Assembly (NCBI GenBank): GCA_900109485.1
Contig: FOAY01000003.1
Location: forward strand, 450,655 to 514,654
Reading direction: 5' to 3'
Length of the DNA: 64,000 nucleotides
From: Kosakonia sacchari
GTDB lineage: Bacteria; Pseudomonadota; Gammaproteobacteria; Enterobacterales; Enterobacteriaceae
Made by a program: the position numbers and the translations under genes. Positions 27,649-36,824 of the stretch are shown in pieces. The stretch's first letter is position 1; each line of letters begins with the position of its first letter. The notes below the pieces were generated by a model that saw only the letters and a list, made by a program, of their open reading frames with translations, was not told where the DNA came from and ran no database searches.

Positions 27649-28233
27649 TTACATCATTGCCATGCTGGTGGCGGAGGGAGCGAAGAAGGCGCTGGATTCT
27701 GCAAGCAGACTCTCTCTTATCAGCAGTAAATCGCTAATTTTTTTGCCCCCCAGTTTTTTACAGGCTTTATTCCGATAGGCATAGACCTTTTTGGCCGGCA
27801 TATTAAGCGTATCGGCGATAAGATCAATATTCTTACCTTTCAGCGACTCATTAATAATCATATATTCGATGTCGCTCAGGTGATTGTCTTTCGGTGTCGG
27901 ATTTTTTTGTTTTTTGATGATTCGCTGTAGCGCCTGGCTAAATTCAACAAGAGATACTCTTGATTTCAATACTTCATCAGCTTCATCAATGACAATATTA
28001 CGTGCGCTGCGCATAATCACTAAAAGCTTACAGGTTTTATTGAGCGTCGATATAGCCCACGCACAAGAGGTACTTTTTATATCAAGATGAAGGATGACAA
28101 TATCATCGAAAGATAAATTATTAATCAATGCCGCATTCAGTTTATGTTCGATTATTTCGATATTTAGCGTGCTGGCAAAAGACATGATGCCATGCTGAAG
28201 ATAAGCATCTTCGCTGATGGAGTATATTTTCAT
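27649..28233 (-). CDS. LuxR-type regulator, probable EcpR counterpart
   Basis: About 194 residues from ATG 28233, close to the 196 of E. coli EcpR. The C-terminal helix-turn-helix (about 119-171) reads LSDIEYMIINESLKGKNIDL then KVYAYRNKACKKLGGKK, a LuxR/FixJ-type DNA-binding domain. The N-terminal part looks like a receiver-fold remnant (DDIVILHLDI, KLLVIMRSARN) with no clear phosphorylation site. The sequence differs clearly from E. coli EcpR as I recall it, so it may be a replacement. It lies 5.5 kb from ecpA, separated by tpsA and the SDR gene. A TTG at 28284 would give a longer form. Confidence 0.65.
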   Translation of the reverse strand: MKIYSISEDAYLQHGIMSFASTLNIEIIEHKLNAALINNLSFDDIVILHLDIKSTSCAWAISTLNKTCKLLVIMRSARNIVIDEADEVLKSRVSLVEFSQALQRIIKKQKNPTPKDNHLSDIEYMIINESLKGKNIDLIADTLNMPAKKVYAYRNKACKKLGGKKISDLLLIRESLLAESSAFFAPSATSMAMM

Positions 28234-28645
28234 ATTTTTGAATACCGTAAGAATTGTCGAGAAAATTAAATTTATATGCTGCAATTCTAATTAGGATTTT
28301 TTATTTCGGATAATTAAATAATCTTAAATCAACCTTAACTCGTTTCTGCGGTAAATAAGAATCTGCACAATGATGCGCATCATCAGACGGACTATACTTC
28401 CAGTGACGTGTTACTGGCGTCGATACTGACAGGTAATAAATGGTTTTTTTGGTTTCTTAACTGCCTGTGGTTGGTGTTTTATGCCTTAATTAATCGCATT
28501 TATGGTTTTTAAGTCTTAATCACGAAGGTGAAAGGGGCCATAACCTCAAGCAAAGTTTTCCAGCGATGATTATGTGCTGATAACGACGACAACTGCGCGC
28601 TGACGGTAACGGGCAAGAGCAGCATCTACTACCGTAAGGATTTGA
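28234..28645. other. AT-rich divergent region between the LuxR-type gene and dosC
   Basis: About 410 bp holding both promoters. The last 90 bp (about 28570-28660) contain a 29-codon open frame with protein-like content (DNDDNCALTVTGKSSIYYRK) running into the dosC start. It may be a remnant of a lost gene. Confidence 0.4.
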
Positions 28646-30031
28646 ATGATGGAGACTTACCTTAAGAATATGAAGGCTGAGTGGGTCAATTTACTCGAGA
28701 GAACAGATGAACGCATTCGTCTTATCGCCGCTGAAGTTGGGAAGAATCATGCACGACAGCTGAGCCAGGAATTCTACACCGTTGTACTAACCGACTCGCA
28801 AGCGGCTGAATTTTTGTCTAATGAGCAGGTAGAAAGACAGCTTAAAGCTGCGCTTGCCCGTTGGATTGAAGAAGTGCTTGCATGCCAGATAAGTGACGTA
28901 GAGCGGTTGATCGAAGTGCAACAAACGATTGCTGCGGTTCATGCGCGCATTGGCATTTCCGTAGAGCTGGTAGAGATGGGGTTTCGGGTGCTTAAGAAGC
29001 TCCTTTACCCGGTGATTAATTCTGACGATTATGCACCGGCAGAAAAACTGCAAGTCTACCATTTCACAATAAACAGTATCGATCTGGCGATGGAAGTGAT
29101 GTCACGCGCCTTCTCATTCACTGAGCATAATGCGTCAAAAGAGGATGAAAACTACCGTATCTTCTCTTTGCTGGAGAATGCTGAAGAAGAGAAAGAGCGA
29201 CAAATCGCCTCGTTATTGGCGTGGGAAATCGATCTTGTTTACCGAATTGTCCTTGATGCCGATTTAGGTAATAGCCTGTCCCTGAGCCAGGCGGATTTTG
29301 GTTTATGGTTTAACCACAAAGGGCGCCATTATTTCAGTGGTATTGCCGAGGCCGGCCATATTTCCCGGTTAATTCAGGATATTGACGAAGTCTTCCGTAA
29401 TACTCGTGAAACGTCCAAAGCCTTAAGTAACCGCAGCCTGCGCACCAAATTCCTTATTCAGCTTAGGAAAAATGTGTCGCAAATCAGTACATTGCTGCGT
29501 GAACTTTTTGAGGAAGTCTCCCGTCATGAAGTGGGTATGGATGTACTGACACGCCTGCTCAATCGTCGTTTCTTACCGACTATTTTTAAACGTGAAATCG
29601 CCCAGGCAAAACGGGCCTCCACTTTCTTGTCAGTACTGGTTATTGATGTCGATAAATTTAAGCAAATTAACGATACTTGGGGACACCACACCGGGGACGA
29701 AATTTTGCGCAAAGTGTCGGCGGCTTTTTATGACAATGTGCGCAGCAATGACTATGTATTCCGCTATGGTGGGGACGAATTCGTGATCGTCTTAACCGAG
29801 GCTTCCGAATTTGATACGACACGTATCGCTGAACGCATCCGTTCGCGCGTCGAAAAAACCGTGATCAAATCGCCAGACGGCCAGACGATCCCACTTTCGC
29901 TCTCCATCGGTGCGGCAATGTTTAGCGGTCATCCGGACTATGAACGGTTAATTCAGGCGGCGGATGAGGCACTCTATATTGCCAAGAAACGCGGGCGCAA
30001 CTGCGTTGAGTTGTGGAAACCCGCCTCATGA
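28646..30031 (+). CDS. dosC: Globin-coupled heme oxygen-sensing diguanylate cyclase DosC
   Basis: 461 residues, or 460 from the ATG at 28649, which equals E. coli DosC (YddV). Residues 1-155 form the sensor globin. Proximal His99 in AAVHARIGI and distal Tyr44 in EFYTVV correspond to His98 and Tyr43 of the E. coli protein. A linker domain follows, then a GGDEF cyclase with an intact RYGGDEF (GGDEF 375-379) and an inhibitory-site RSND (366-369). It makes cyclic-di-GMP in response to oxygen. In E. coli it is coupled to the phosphodiesterase gene dosP; here an AraC gene converges on it instead. AAGGA precedes the start. Confidence 0.93.
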   Translation: MMETYLKNMKAEWVNLLERTDERIRLIAAEVGKNHARQLSQEFYTVVLTDSQAAEFLSNEQVERQLKAALARWIEEVLACQISDVERLIEVQQTIAAVHARIGISVELVEMGFRVLKKLLYPVINSDDYAPAEKLQVYHFTINSIDLAMEVMSRAFSFTEHNASKEDENYRIFSLLENAEEEKERQIASLLAWEIDLVYRIVLDADLGNSLSLSQADFGLWFNHKGRHYFSGIAEAGHISRLIQDIDEVFRNTRETSKALSNRSLRTKFLIQLRKNVSQISTLLRELFEEVSRHEVGMDVLTRLLNRRFLPTIFKREIAQAKRASTFLSVLVIDVDKFKQINDTWGHHTGDEILRKVSAAFYDNVRSNDYVFRYGGDEFVIVLTEASEFDTTRIAERIRSRVEKTVIKSPDGQTIPLSLSIGAAMFSGHPDYERLIQAADEALYIAKKRGRNCVELWKPAS

Positions 30032-30032
30032 C

Positions 30033-30926
30033 TTATATCGGTGGAAACAGTGAAAATGCCGCTTTCATCGCTTTTGCCTCTTCGCCGGGGCTGCGGCCAA
30101 ACAGACGGCGGAATTCACGATTAAACTGCGAGGGGCTTTCATAACCCACGCGGAATGCTGCGCCTGAGGCGGTCAGATTATCGCGGATCATCATCAGCCG
30201 TGCCTGGTTAAGCCGAACCGATTTGATGTATTGCAGCGGCGAAGTCCCGGTCACGGCTTTAAAGTGTTTATGGAAAGCTGGCACGCTTAAACCGATGTCG
30301 TTGGCAAGCCGGGTGACATGCAGCGGTTGCGGAAACTCTGTGTGGATGCGCTGCAGGACACGCGAGATGGCGGCGAACTGTCCCTGGCTGGCCAGTGCGG
30401 CCCGGATCGCGCCGCCTCGCGCGCCCATCAAAACCCGGTAATACAGTTCGCGAACGATCTGCGGGCCAAGGATTTTGGCCTCCTGCGGTGATGCCAGCGC
30501 GCGCAGCAGCCGAAGCGTGGTATCCGTCAATTCGGGTTCCAGCGGCGTGGAAATGATCCCTTCCGGCGCGGCGGCGGCAGAAACGGCTGAAGGCTCCAGC
30601 TCGCTCATTAACTCCAGCAAAACCGTCATCTCCAGCCGTACGGCAATCGCCAGCAGCGGTTCTTCTGCGCTGGCCTCCGTTTCCGTAGAGAAAGGCAGCG
30701 GCACCGAAAGCACCAGGTAATGTTGCTTATCGTAGTGGTAAACCCGGTCGGCCAGATAACCGCGTTTATGTCCCTGGCAGACAATCACTATGCCCGGCTC
30801 ATAGACGACCGGCGTGCGTCCCAACGGGCGATCCGAGCGCATAAAGCGTACCGTTTCCAGCCGCGAACAGGTGTAACCCTCGTTGGGCGCCAGGCTACTG
30901 AGCAGCGACACCATTTCAGCGCTCAT
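30033..30926 (-). CDS. AraC-family transcriptional regulator (YqhC-like N-domain)
   Basis: A 297-residue regulator. The N-terminal AraC_N domain contains YEPGIVIVCQGHKRGYLADR, the effector-binding cupin fold. The C-terminal double helix-turn-helix has RLANDIGLSVPAFHKHFKAV and RVGYESPSQFNREFRRLFGR. The start at 30926 has AAGGAGAG upstream. It is divergent from two SDR genes, which it probably controls, in the way YqhC controls an adjacent aldehyde reductase. It ends one base from the dosC stop. Confidence 0.82.
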   Translation of the reverse strand: MSAEMVSLLSSLAPNEGYTCSRLETVRFMRSDRPLGRTPVVYEPGIVIVCQGHKRGYLADRVYHYDKQHYLVLSVPLPFSTETEASAEEPLLAIAVRLEMTVLLELMSELEPSAVSAAAAPEGIISTPLEPELTDTTLRLLRALASPQEAKILGPQIVRELYYRVLMGARGGAIRAALASQGQFAAISRVLQRIHTEFPQPLHVTRLANDIGLSVPAFHKHFKAVTGTSPLQYIKSVRLNQARLMMIRDNLTASGAAFRVGYESPSQFNREFRRLFGRSPGEEAKAMKAAFSLFPPI

Positions 30927-31088
30927 TGCTTCTCTCCTTCTCACAATTAAGCAATTATTCTGCCGTTTTGCGCCCGTTATGTGAACAGGAAGAAGAGGAA
31001 CAGGCAATCATCAGAGAAGAATGGGCCTGTTTTGCCTCTTCCTCGCCGCCTACTCTGTTGCTGGTGACACAACACAGGAGATCACCTT

Positions 31089-31805
31089 ATGACGAAGCGC
31101 AAAATTATCCTGCTGACCGGTGCCAGTAGCGGTATTGGTGAAGCCACCGTGCGGCGGTTGGTGCAGGACGGACATCATTTGATTATCGGCGCACGGCGGC
31201 TGGCAAAGTTACAGCATCTGCAGGAGGAACTGGGCAATATCGATGCCTTGCAGGTGGATGTGACACAGGCTGGCGATCTGCAACGGATGGCGGATTTTGC
31301 ACTGTCGAACTACGGACGCATCGATGTGCTGATCAATAACGCCGGTGTGATGCCGCTCTCGCCGCTGGCCGCGCGGAAACTGGACGAGTGGCGACAAACC
31401 CTCGATGTCAATGTGCACGGCGTCCTTAATGGTATTGCTGCGGTGCTGCCGGTTATGGAACAGCAGGGCGGCGGGCAGATCATCAATGTGGCGTCAATTG
31501 GCGCACATACCGTTTTCCCTTCATCAGCGGTCTACTGCGCCAGTAAATTCGCCGTCCGCGCCATCTCCGACGGATTGCGCCAGGAGACGGAAACGATCCG
31601 CGTTACCGTCATCAGCCCCGGCGTGGTGGAGTCGGAACTGGCCGATCACATCACGGATGACGGCACGAAAGCGGCGATGCAGGAATTTCGTCGCATTGCG
31701 CTGCCCGCAGACGCGATTGCCAAAGCCATTGCGTGGGCTATCGCACAGCCGGATGGCGTCGATGTCAGCGAAATGATTGTTCGCCCAACACAAAGCCCAT
31801 ATTGA
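31089..31805 (+). CDS. Short-chain dehydrogenase/reductase
   Basis: A 238-residue classical SDR with TGASSGIG at 10-17, NNAG and an intact active site (Ser in NVASIG, YCASK). Clan members oxidise or reduce alcohols, aldehydes or ketones with NAD(P)(H); the substrate cannot be told. It is divergent from the AraC gene and 10 bp before a second SDR gene with AGGAGG between them, so the two form an operon. Confidence 0.82.
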   Translation: MTKRKIILLTGASSGIGEATVRRLVQDGHHLIIGARRLAKLQHLQEELGNIDALQVDVTQAGDLQRMADFALSNYGRIDVLINNAGVMPLSPLAARKLDEWRQTLDVNVHGVLNGIAAVLPVMEQQGGGQIINVASIGAHTVFPSSAVYCASKFAVRAISDGLRQETETIRVTVISPGVVESELADHITDDGTKAAMQEFRRIALPADAIAKAIAWAIAQPDGVDVSEMIVRPTQSPY

Positions 31806-31815
31806 GGAGGCGCAG

Positions 31816-32652
31816 ATGGATAAAAAAGTCTGGTTTATCACTGGCGCAGCGCGAGGCGTGGGGTTATCGCTGGCGCGTCAGTTGCTGGCGCGGGGAGATT
31901 TCGTCGCCGCCACATCGCGTACGCTACAAAGCCTGCAACATGTACCAGAGGCGCAGAGCGAGCGCTTTTTGCCGCTGGAGGTCGATCTGCGATCGGAAGC
32001 CAGCGTACAGTCGGCAATCGGGAAAACGGTTGCCCGGTTCGGCCGCATCGATGTGGTGGTCAACAATGCAGGTTACGGTCAGTACGGCGCGCTGGAAACA
32101 CTGAGTGATGTTGAGCTGCGCGGTAACTTTGACATTAATGTTTTCGCGCCGCTACATGTCATTCGCCATGTCTTACCCCATTTGCGCGAGCAGCAACGCG
32201 GACATATTTTCAACATTGCTTCGATCGTCGGTTTTCAGGGCGGCTACGCGGGGTGGGGCAGTTACGTTGCCAGCAAATTTGCCCTGGCTGGCTTAACGGA
32301 AGCGCTGGCCGCCGAAGTGGCCGAATTAGGGATCACGGCGACGGTTGTCTACCCGGGCCCGGTTCGCACCGGTTTTCTCTCTGATGCGAGCCTGAAGGCG
32401 GCTTCACATACGCCGCCAGCCTATCGCGCTGCGCAGGCGTCGCTGGATTTGCACCTCAACGAGCTTGCTGGCAAACAGGCTGGCGATCCGGAAAAGCTGG
32501 CGCTGTTGATGATCCAGGCCGCAAGCGTCAGCGCGCCGCCGCTGCATCTTTTCTCCGGCAAGATTGCCCATCAACTGGCGCAGGAGAAAATCAGCGCAGT
32601 CAGTCAGGATCTTGCCCACTGGCAAGGTGCTGGCGAAGCAACGGATTATTAG
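31816..32652 (+). CDS. Short-chain dehydrogenase/reductase
   Basis: A 278-residue SDR with TGAARGVG near the N-terminus, VNNAGYGQYGALE and YVASK. The extended C-terminal region (PPAYRAAQASLDLHLNELAG) is typical of the YusZ/oxidoreductase group that may act on larger hydrophobic substrates. ATG 31816 follows GAGGAGG, so the in-frame codon at 31777 is rejected. Second gene of the AraC-linked SDR pair. Confidence 0.82.
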   Translation: MDKKVWFITGAARGVGLSLARQLLARGDFVAATSRTLQSLQHVPEAQSERFLPLEVDLRSEASVQSAIGKTVARFGRIDVVVNNAGYGQYGALETLSDVELRGNFDINVFAPLHVIRHVLPHLREQQRGHIFNIASIVGFQGGYAGWGSYVASKFALAGLTEALAAEVAELGITATVVYPGPVRTGFLSDASLKAASHTPPAYRAAQASLDLHLNELAGKQAGDPEKLALLMIQAASVSAPPLHLFSGKIAHQLAQEKISAVSQDLAHWQGAGEATDY

Positions 32653-32768
32653 AAAACGCAGCAAGCGCAGCGCAGGTTACCGCTGTGCTTGCTAAGCTAC
32701 TACGCCCAGGAAAGGGCGACACCGAATATGGCCGTCACCACGCAGGCAAGCTTTTACTAAACCTTGAT

Positions 32769-32788
32769 GGGAGCCGTTAGCGGCTCCC
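32769..32788. terminator. Hairpin after the HxlR-linked SDR gene
   Basis: GGGAGCCG-TTAG-CGGCTCCC, an 8-bp perfect stem 12 bp beyond the minus-strand SDR stop and between convergent genes. There is no strong T-tract. Confidence 0.5.
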
Positions 32789-32799
32789 GGATAACATTA

Positions 32800-33582
32800 T
32801 TACCGCGTATAACGGGAAGCCGGTTTGCCATTGCGTGAGGCGCTATACAGCGCCAGCCGGGCTTCATCAAAATTGTGCCACAGCTGCAGATCTTCCACCG
32901 GCGGCACGGTCACTAACTCCCCTTGATCAAACCCGGCCAGGGCGGCATCGACCAGGTTTTCGGCGGTCATCACGGAACCTTCCGGCAGCATATCCAGCGT
33001 GACGCCGGAATGGCCCCAAATTTCCGTGGCTGTTGCCGCAGGCAATACGGCCTGAATACGTACATGGCTGTCAGCAAACTCTTCCTGCAAACCACGGGTG
33101 AAATTGAGTACCCAGGCTTTGGTGGCACTGTACAAGGCGCTGTCTGCGCGGGCGTGAAAAGCAAGGACTGAAGCGATATTGATAATGGCACCACGATCAT
33201 TTTCGACAAAGCGCGGCAGTGCCGCCAGCGTCAGGCGCATCAGCGCGGTGGTATTCAGCGTATGAATGGCTTCATGCTCTTCAGCGCTTGAAGAGAGAAA
33301 CGACGCCATATTGGCGGCACCGGCATTATTGACCAGAAAACCGATGGACGCGTTTTCGCGCAGCACGGTTTCCACGCGTGCAATATCTGCCGCCTGGCTA
33401 AGGTCGGCAACCAGTGTCTCTACCTGTACGCCATAACGCTGATGAAGATCGGCCGCCAGCACCGACAAACGATCGGCACGCCGCGCAACTAACAACAGGT
33501 TGTAGCCACGGGCAGCAAGACGGTCGGCATAGATTGCGCCGATCCCTGAAGAGGCGCCGGTAATAAGAGCAGTGGTTGTCAT
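32800..33582 (-). CDS. Short-chain dehydrogenase/reductase under HxlR control
   Basis: A 260-residue SDR of the DltE/YqjQ-like group with TGASSGIG, LLVARRADRL, NNAGAANM and YSATK, all active-site residues present. ATG 33582 has GAGGAA upstream. The promoter region carries two of the three HxlR-type palindromes (33604-33622 and 33640-33658), and the HxlR gene lies just upstream on the same strand. The substrate is unknown. HxlR partners often detoxify aldehydes or quinones. Confidence 0.82.
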   Translation of the reverse strand: MTTTALITGASSGIGAIYADRLAARGYNLLLVARRADRLSVLAADLHQRYGVQVETLVADLSQAADIARVETVLRENASIGFLVNNAGAANMASFLSSSAEEHEAIHTLNTTALMRLTLAALPRFVENDRGAIINIASVLAFHARADSALYSATKAWVLNFTRGLQEEFADSHVRIQAVLPAATATEIWGHSGVTLDMLPEGSVMTAENLVDAALAGFDQGELVTVPPVEDLQLWHNFDEARLALYSASRNGKPASRYTR

Positions 33583-33603
33583 TTTCAATTCCTCGAAGGT
33601 AAA

Positions 33604-33658
33604 TGGTTTTATCATGCAACCACCACAGCATCGACTAAATGGTTTTATTATGCAACCA
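33604..33658. promoter_or_regulatory. Two HxlR-type operators upstream of the SDR gene
   Basis: TGGTTTTATCATGCAACCA (33604-33622) and TGGTTTTATTATGCAACCA (33640-33658) differ at one base, with centres 36 bp apart. Both resemble the perfect palindrome in front of the HxlR gene at 34176-34194. Confidence 0.75.
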
Positions 33659-33708
33659 AATAAAATGGCAAAAAATGCGGTTTAATTTTCAGGGAAAGAA
33701 AACGTGGA

Positions 33709-34158
33709 TTATTCGCTGTTGGCGACGCGCAACACCACTTCTTCCGGTTGCAGTTCGCGGCCGTCTTCCGCCTGCAACATCAGTTTGCGCAATGGACGAC
33801 GTGACGCCTCATCAACCAGCATGCTGGCGGGTTCCCCGCGGGTAAACAGCCACTCATTACCCCATTGCGACAGGGCAACCAGCACGGTTTGCAGGGCGCG
33901 ACCTTTTTCGGTCAGCACATACTCTTGCCAGGCGCTGCCATCAGATGCCGGTTGTGTCTGTAATATCCCTTCTTCGACCAGCAACTTAAGCCGTGCGGTG
34001 AGCATATTTTTGGCGATCCCGAGGCTTTTTTGAAACTCACCAAAACGCGAAACGCCAGCCAGCGCATCGCGCACAATCAGCAGTGACCACCAGTCGCCGA
34101 TAATATTCAGCGAACGGGCAACAGGGCAAAAGGTCTCTTCAATACGGGTACGTTTCAT
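33709..34158 (-). CDS. HxlR-family transcriptional regulator
   Basis: A 149-residue winged-helix regulator. CPVARSLNIIGDWWSLLIVR is the family signature, with the conserved early cysteine (Cys9) that in several members senses electrophiles. GIAKNMLTARLKLLVEEGIL is the recognition part. ATG 34158 has GGAGGA upstream. A perfect palindrome at 34176-34194 covers its own promoter region, indicating autoregulation, and the downstream SDR gene carries two more copies. Confidence 0.87.
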   Translation of the reverse strand: MKRTRIEETFCPVARSLNIIGDWWSLLIVRDALAGVSRFGEFQKSLGIAKNMLTARLKLLVEEGILQTQPASDGSAWQEYVLTEKGRALQTVLVALSQWGNEWLFTRGEPASMLVDEASRRPLRKLMLQAEDGRELQPEEVVLRVANSE

Positions 34159-34175
34159 GGGGATCCTCCGGTTAA

Positions 34176-34194
34176 TGGTTTTATTATAAAACCA
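34176..34194. promoter_or_regulatory. Autoregulatory HxlR palindrome
   Basis: TGGTTTTATTATAAAACCA is a perfect 19-bp palindrome located 17 bp before the HxlR start codon. It shares TGGTTTTAT-ATnnAACCA with the sites at 33604 and 33640. Confidence 0.75.
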
Positions 34195-34312
34195 GAAGGG
34201 CGGTGAAAACATCGCTTTTTGCGCCAGTGCACACTCCGGACAACCGTACCCGGCGAAGTGTCATAAATGTGTCACAATCTTGCTTTCAGGCCGTGAAAAA
34301 TGAGGGAAAAGA

Positions 34313-35551
34313 ATGAAAAAGCTGATCAGGGTAAGCGCTATTGCCATTGCCATGTCTGCACCGGTCGCACTGGCGCAGGAGATACCGCAAGGGTATCAAT
34401 TACAACAGGTTTTGATCATGAGCCGTCACAACCTGCGTGCGCCGTTAGCCAATAACGGCAGCGTACTGGAACAATCGACGCCAAACCGCTGGCCGCAGTG
34501 GGACGTACCGGGCGGTGAGTTGACCACCAAAGGCGGCGTACTGGAAGTGTATATGGGCCATTTTATGCGCGAATGGCTGGTCAAAGAGCAGTTGTTGAAA
34601 GCGGGAGAGTGTCCATCCGCGAACAGTGTCTACGTCTGGGCCAATAGCCTGCAACGCACGGTTGCCACGGCGCAGTTCTTCACCAACGGCGCGTTTCCCG
34701 GCTGTGATGTTCCGGTTCATCATCAGGAAAAAATGGGCACTATGGATCCCACTTTTAATCCGGTGATCACCGAAGATTCGGCTGAATTCAGCCAGCAGGC
34801 GGTCAACGCGATGGAGGCGCAACGACAGAAGTTTGCGCTGAATGCGAGTTACCAGTTGCTGGAAAAAATCACACGCTATCGCGCATCTCCGGCCTGTAAA
34901 GAGAAACAGCAATGCTCACTCACCGATGCGAAAGATACCTTTAGCGCAAAATATCAGCAGGAACCGGGCGTGTCCGGGCCGCTGAAAGTCGGTAATTCGC
35001 TGGTGGATGCCTTTACGCTGCAATATTACGAAGGTTTCCCGCTCGATCAGGTCGCGTGGGGAGAGATTAAAAGCGATGCACAATGGCGCGTATTGTCGAA
35101 GCTGAAAAACAGTTATCAGGACACGCTATTCACTTCGCCGGAAGTGGCGCGCAATGTCGCGAAACCACTGGTGAAATATCTCGACAAAACGCTGGTGGAA
35201 GAGGCGAGCAGCGCGCCGAAAATCACCGTCCTGGTCGGGCATGATTCCAACATTGCCTCCCTGTTGACCGCGCTCAATTTCGAGCCTTACCAGTTGCATA
35301 ACCAGTACGAGCGTACGCCCATCGGCGGCAAAATTGTGTTCCAGCGCTGGCACGACACAGCGGGTAAACGCGATGTCATGAAAATTGAATACGTTTATCA
35401 GAGTACGGAACAACTGCGAAACACCGAGCCGTTATCGCTGGCTTCCCCGGCGCAGCGTGTTACCCTGGCGCTAAAAGGTTGCCCGGTAGACAGCAATGGT
35501 TTTTGCCCGGTAGATAAATTTAATGCGCTGATGCGTGATGCGGCGAAATAA
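34313..35551 (+). CDS. agp: Periplasmic glucose-1-phosphatase Agp
   Basis: A 412-residue histidine acid phosphatase with a Sec signal ending ALA near residue 21. The phosphate-binding motif is SRHNLRAP, and the proton donor lies in [11 protein letters not shown]. It hydrolyses glucose-1-phosphate and other sugar phosphates in the periplasm so that the glucose can be imported. Paired cysteines ([17 protein letters not shown]) suggest disulfides. The order agp-yccJ-wrbA is as in E. coli. GAGGGAAAAG precedes the start. Confidence 0.95.
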   Translation: MKKLIRVSAIAIAMSAPVALAQEIPQGYQLQQVLIMSRHNLRAPLANNGSVLEQSTPNRWPQWDVPGGELTTKGGVLEVYMGHFMREWLVKEQLLKAGECPSANSVYVWANSLQRTVATAQFFTNGAFPGCDVPVHHQEKMGTMDPTFNPVITEDSAEFSQQAVNAMEAQRQKFALNASYQLLEKITRYRASPACKEKQQCSLTDAKDTFSAKYQQEPGVSGPLKVGNSLVDAFTLQYYEGFPLDQVAWGEIKSDAQWRVLSKLKNSYQDTLFTSPEVARNVAKPLVKYLDKTLVEEASSAPKITVLVGHDSNIASLLTALNFEPYQLHNQYERTPIGGKIVFQRWHDTAGKRDVMKIEYVYQSTEQLRNTEPLSLASPAQRVTLALKGCPVDSNGFCPVDKFNALMRDAAK

Positions 35552-35577
35552 AAAAAAGCCCCCGCGAAGGCGGGGGC
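35551..35577 (-). terminator. Terminator of wrbA-yccJ
   Basis: GCCCCCGC-GAAG-GCGGGGGC (35558-35577) with a seven-A run on its left, giving a U-tract in the minus direction just after yccJ. Confidence 0.85.
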
Positions 35578-35585
35578 GCGAGTGG

Positions 35586-35813
35586 TTACACATTTTTCCG
35601 TTCTATCGTCTGTTCACCCCAGAAGAGTTCATCTTTGTCGGTTTTATCAAAGGCGCGTAGTAACACGTCGTCGCTGCCTTCTTCCCAGATTTTTTCTGCC
35701 AGTACCTCGTCATAATCGGCGACTTCAAAGATAGCCTCGGCGATCTCCGGCGAAGTATTGCGTAAACTGGCCCATTCACCGACGCGATGGGCTTTCGCTT
35801 CTTGAGTTGGCAT
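35586..35813 (-). CDS. yccJ: Conserved small protein YccJ
   Basis: 75 residues, the same length as E. coli YccJ and nearly the same sequence ([20 protein letters not shown] at the start, [12 protein letters not shown] at the end). Its function is unknown. It follows wrbA with about 20 bp between them and shares its stationary-phase transcript in E. coli. Confidence 0.95.
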   Translation of the reverse strand: MPTQEAKAHRVGEWASLRNTSPEIAEAIFEVADYDEVLAEKIWEEGSDDVLLRAFDKTDKDELFWGEQTIERKNV

Positions 35814-35833
35814 CTGTTTCCTCCTGATGAAGG

Positions 35834-36430
35834 TTAGCCGTTCAATTTTACTGCCAGGCCAGCAACATATTCGCCCTGGTAACGGGCAATTGACAGTTCT
35901 TCGTTGCTGGGCTGACGTGAACCGTCACCACCGGCAATAGTGGTTGCGCCATAAGGCGTGCCGCCATGAACCTGCGAGACATCGAACAATTCTTGTGTGG
36001 CATAGCCAATCGGCACGATGACCATTCCATGATGTGCAAGCGTAGTCCATGTTGAGGAAATTGTGTGCTCCTGGCCGCCACCCGTACCGGTGGAACTAAA
36101 GACACTCGCCAGTTTGCCGTACAGTGCGCCGGATGCCCATAACCCGCCAGTCTGGTCGAGGAATGTACGCATTTGCCCGGACATATTGCCGAAGCGGGTT
36201 GGCGTACCGAAAATAATCGCGTCGTAGTCGGCCAGCTCTTGTGGCGTGGCGACGGGGGTATTTTGCGTCTTACCGCCAGATTTTAAGAACAGCTCGGCAG
36301 ACATTGTTTCAGGAACACGTTTGATGACCACGTCTGCGCCATTCACTTTCTGCGCACCTTCCGCGACCGCATGCGCCATCGTTTCAATGTGTCCATACAT
36401 GGAATAATAAAGTACCAACACTTTAGCCAT
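35834..36430 (-). CDS. wrbA: NAD(P)H:quinone oxidoreductase WrbA
   Basis: 198 residues, as in E. coli. The flavodoxin-like fold binds FMN through [13 protein letters not shown] at the N-terminus and [13 protein letters not shown] later. [20 protein letters not shown] is the other family signature. It performs two-electron quinone reduction, avoiding semiquinone radicals, and is part of the general stress response. ATG 36430 is preferred over 36439 because MAKVLVLYY is the family start. Confidence 0.95.
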   Translation of the reverse strand: MAKVLVLYYSMYGHIETMAHAVAEGAQKVNGADVVIKRVPETMSAELFLKSGGKTQNTPVATPQELADYDAIIFGTPTRFGNMSGQMRTFLDQTGGLWASGALYGKLASVFSSTGTGGGQEHTISSTWTTLAHHGMVIVPIGYATQELFDVSQVHGGTPYGATTIAGGDGSRQPSNEELSIARYQGEYVAGLAVKLNG

Positions 36431-36824
36431 TTGCATCACTCCTGATTAGCTGATTTCGGCAGCACATCGCTGCGTTCTTCTTAAGCGTATGACGTGATCG
36501 CCAGAGTGCAAGTAAGAGCGCCATTTCTTTGATAAATAACAAATTAAGAACAACCAGACTATTAGTTACAATCTGACACATATTTGCGGTCGCGTTATTT
36601 TGAAGCGTTAAGAGAGGCTTATCGGTTTCGCTTAGGGAATATCGGGTTTCAGGCAGAGAAGCTGTTGCAGAATATTACCATTCACTGGATGAATGATTGT
36701 GTTCCACTAAGCTTAGTTCCACACGGCGCAAATAAAGGCTCGGCCTTCACGTCGTGAGGTGAAAGAATCCTCTTTTACTGAATGCAGTATGATGTCTAAC
36801 ATTTCACTTATCTGGAGGTCAGAC
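36431..36824. other. Divergent promoter region of wrbA and ymdF
   Basis: Nearly 400 bp with no credible gene. A -10-like TATGAT at 36788-36793, about 30 bp before ymdF, is the only promoter element I would point to. Both flanking genes are stress or stationary-phase genes in E. coli. Confidence 0.45.
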
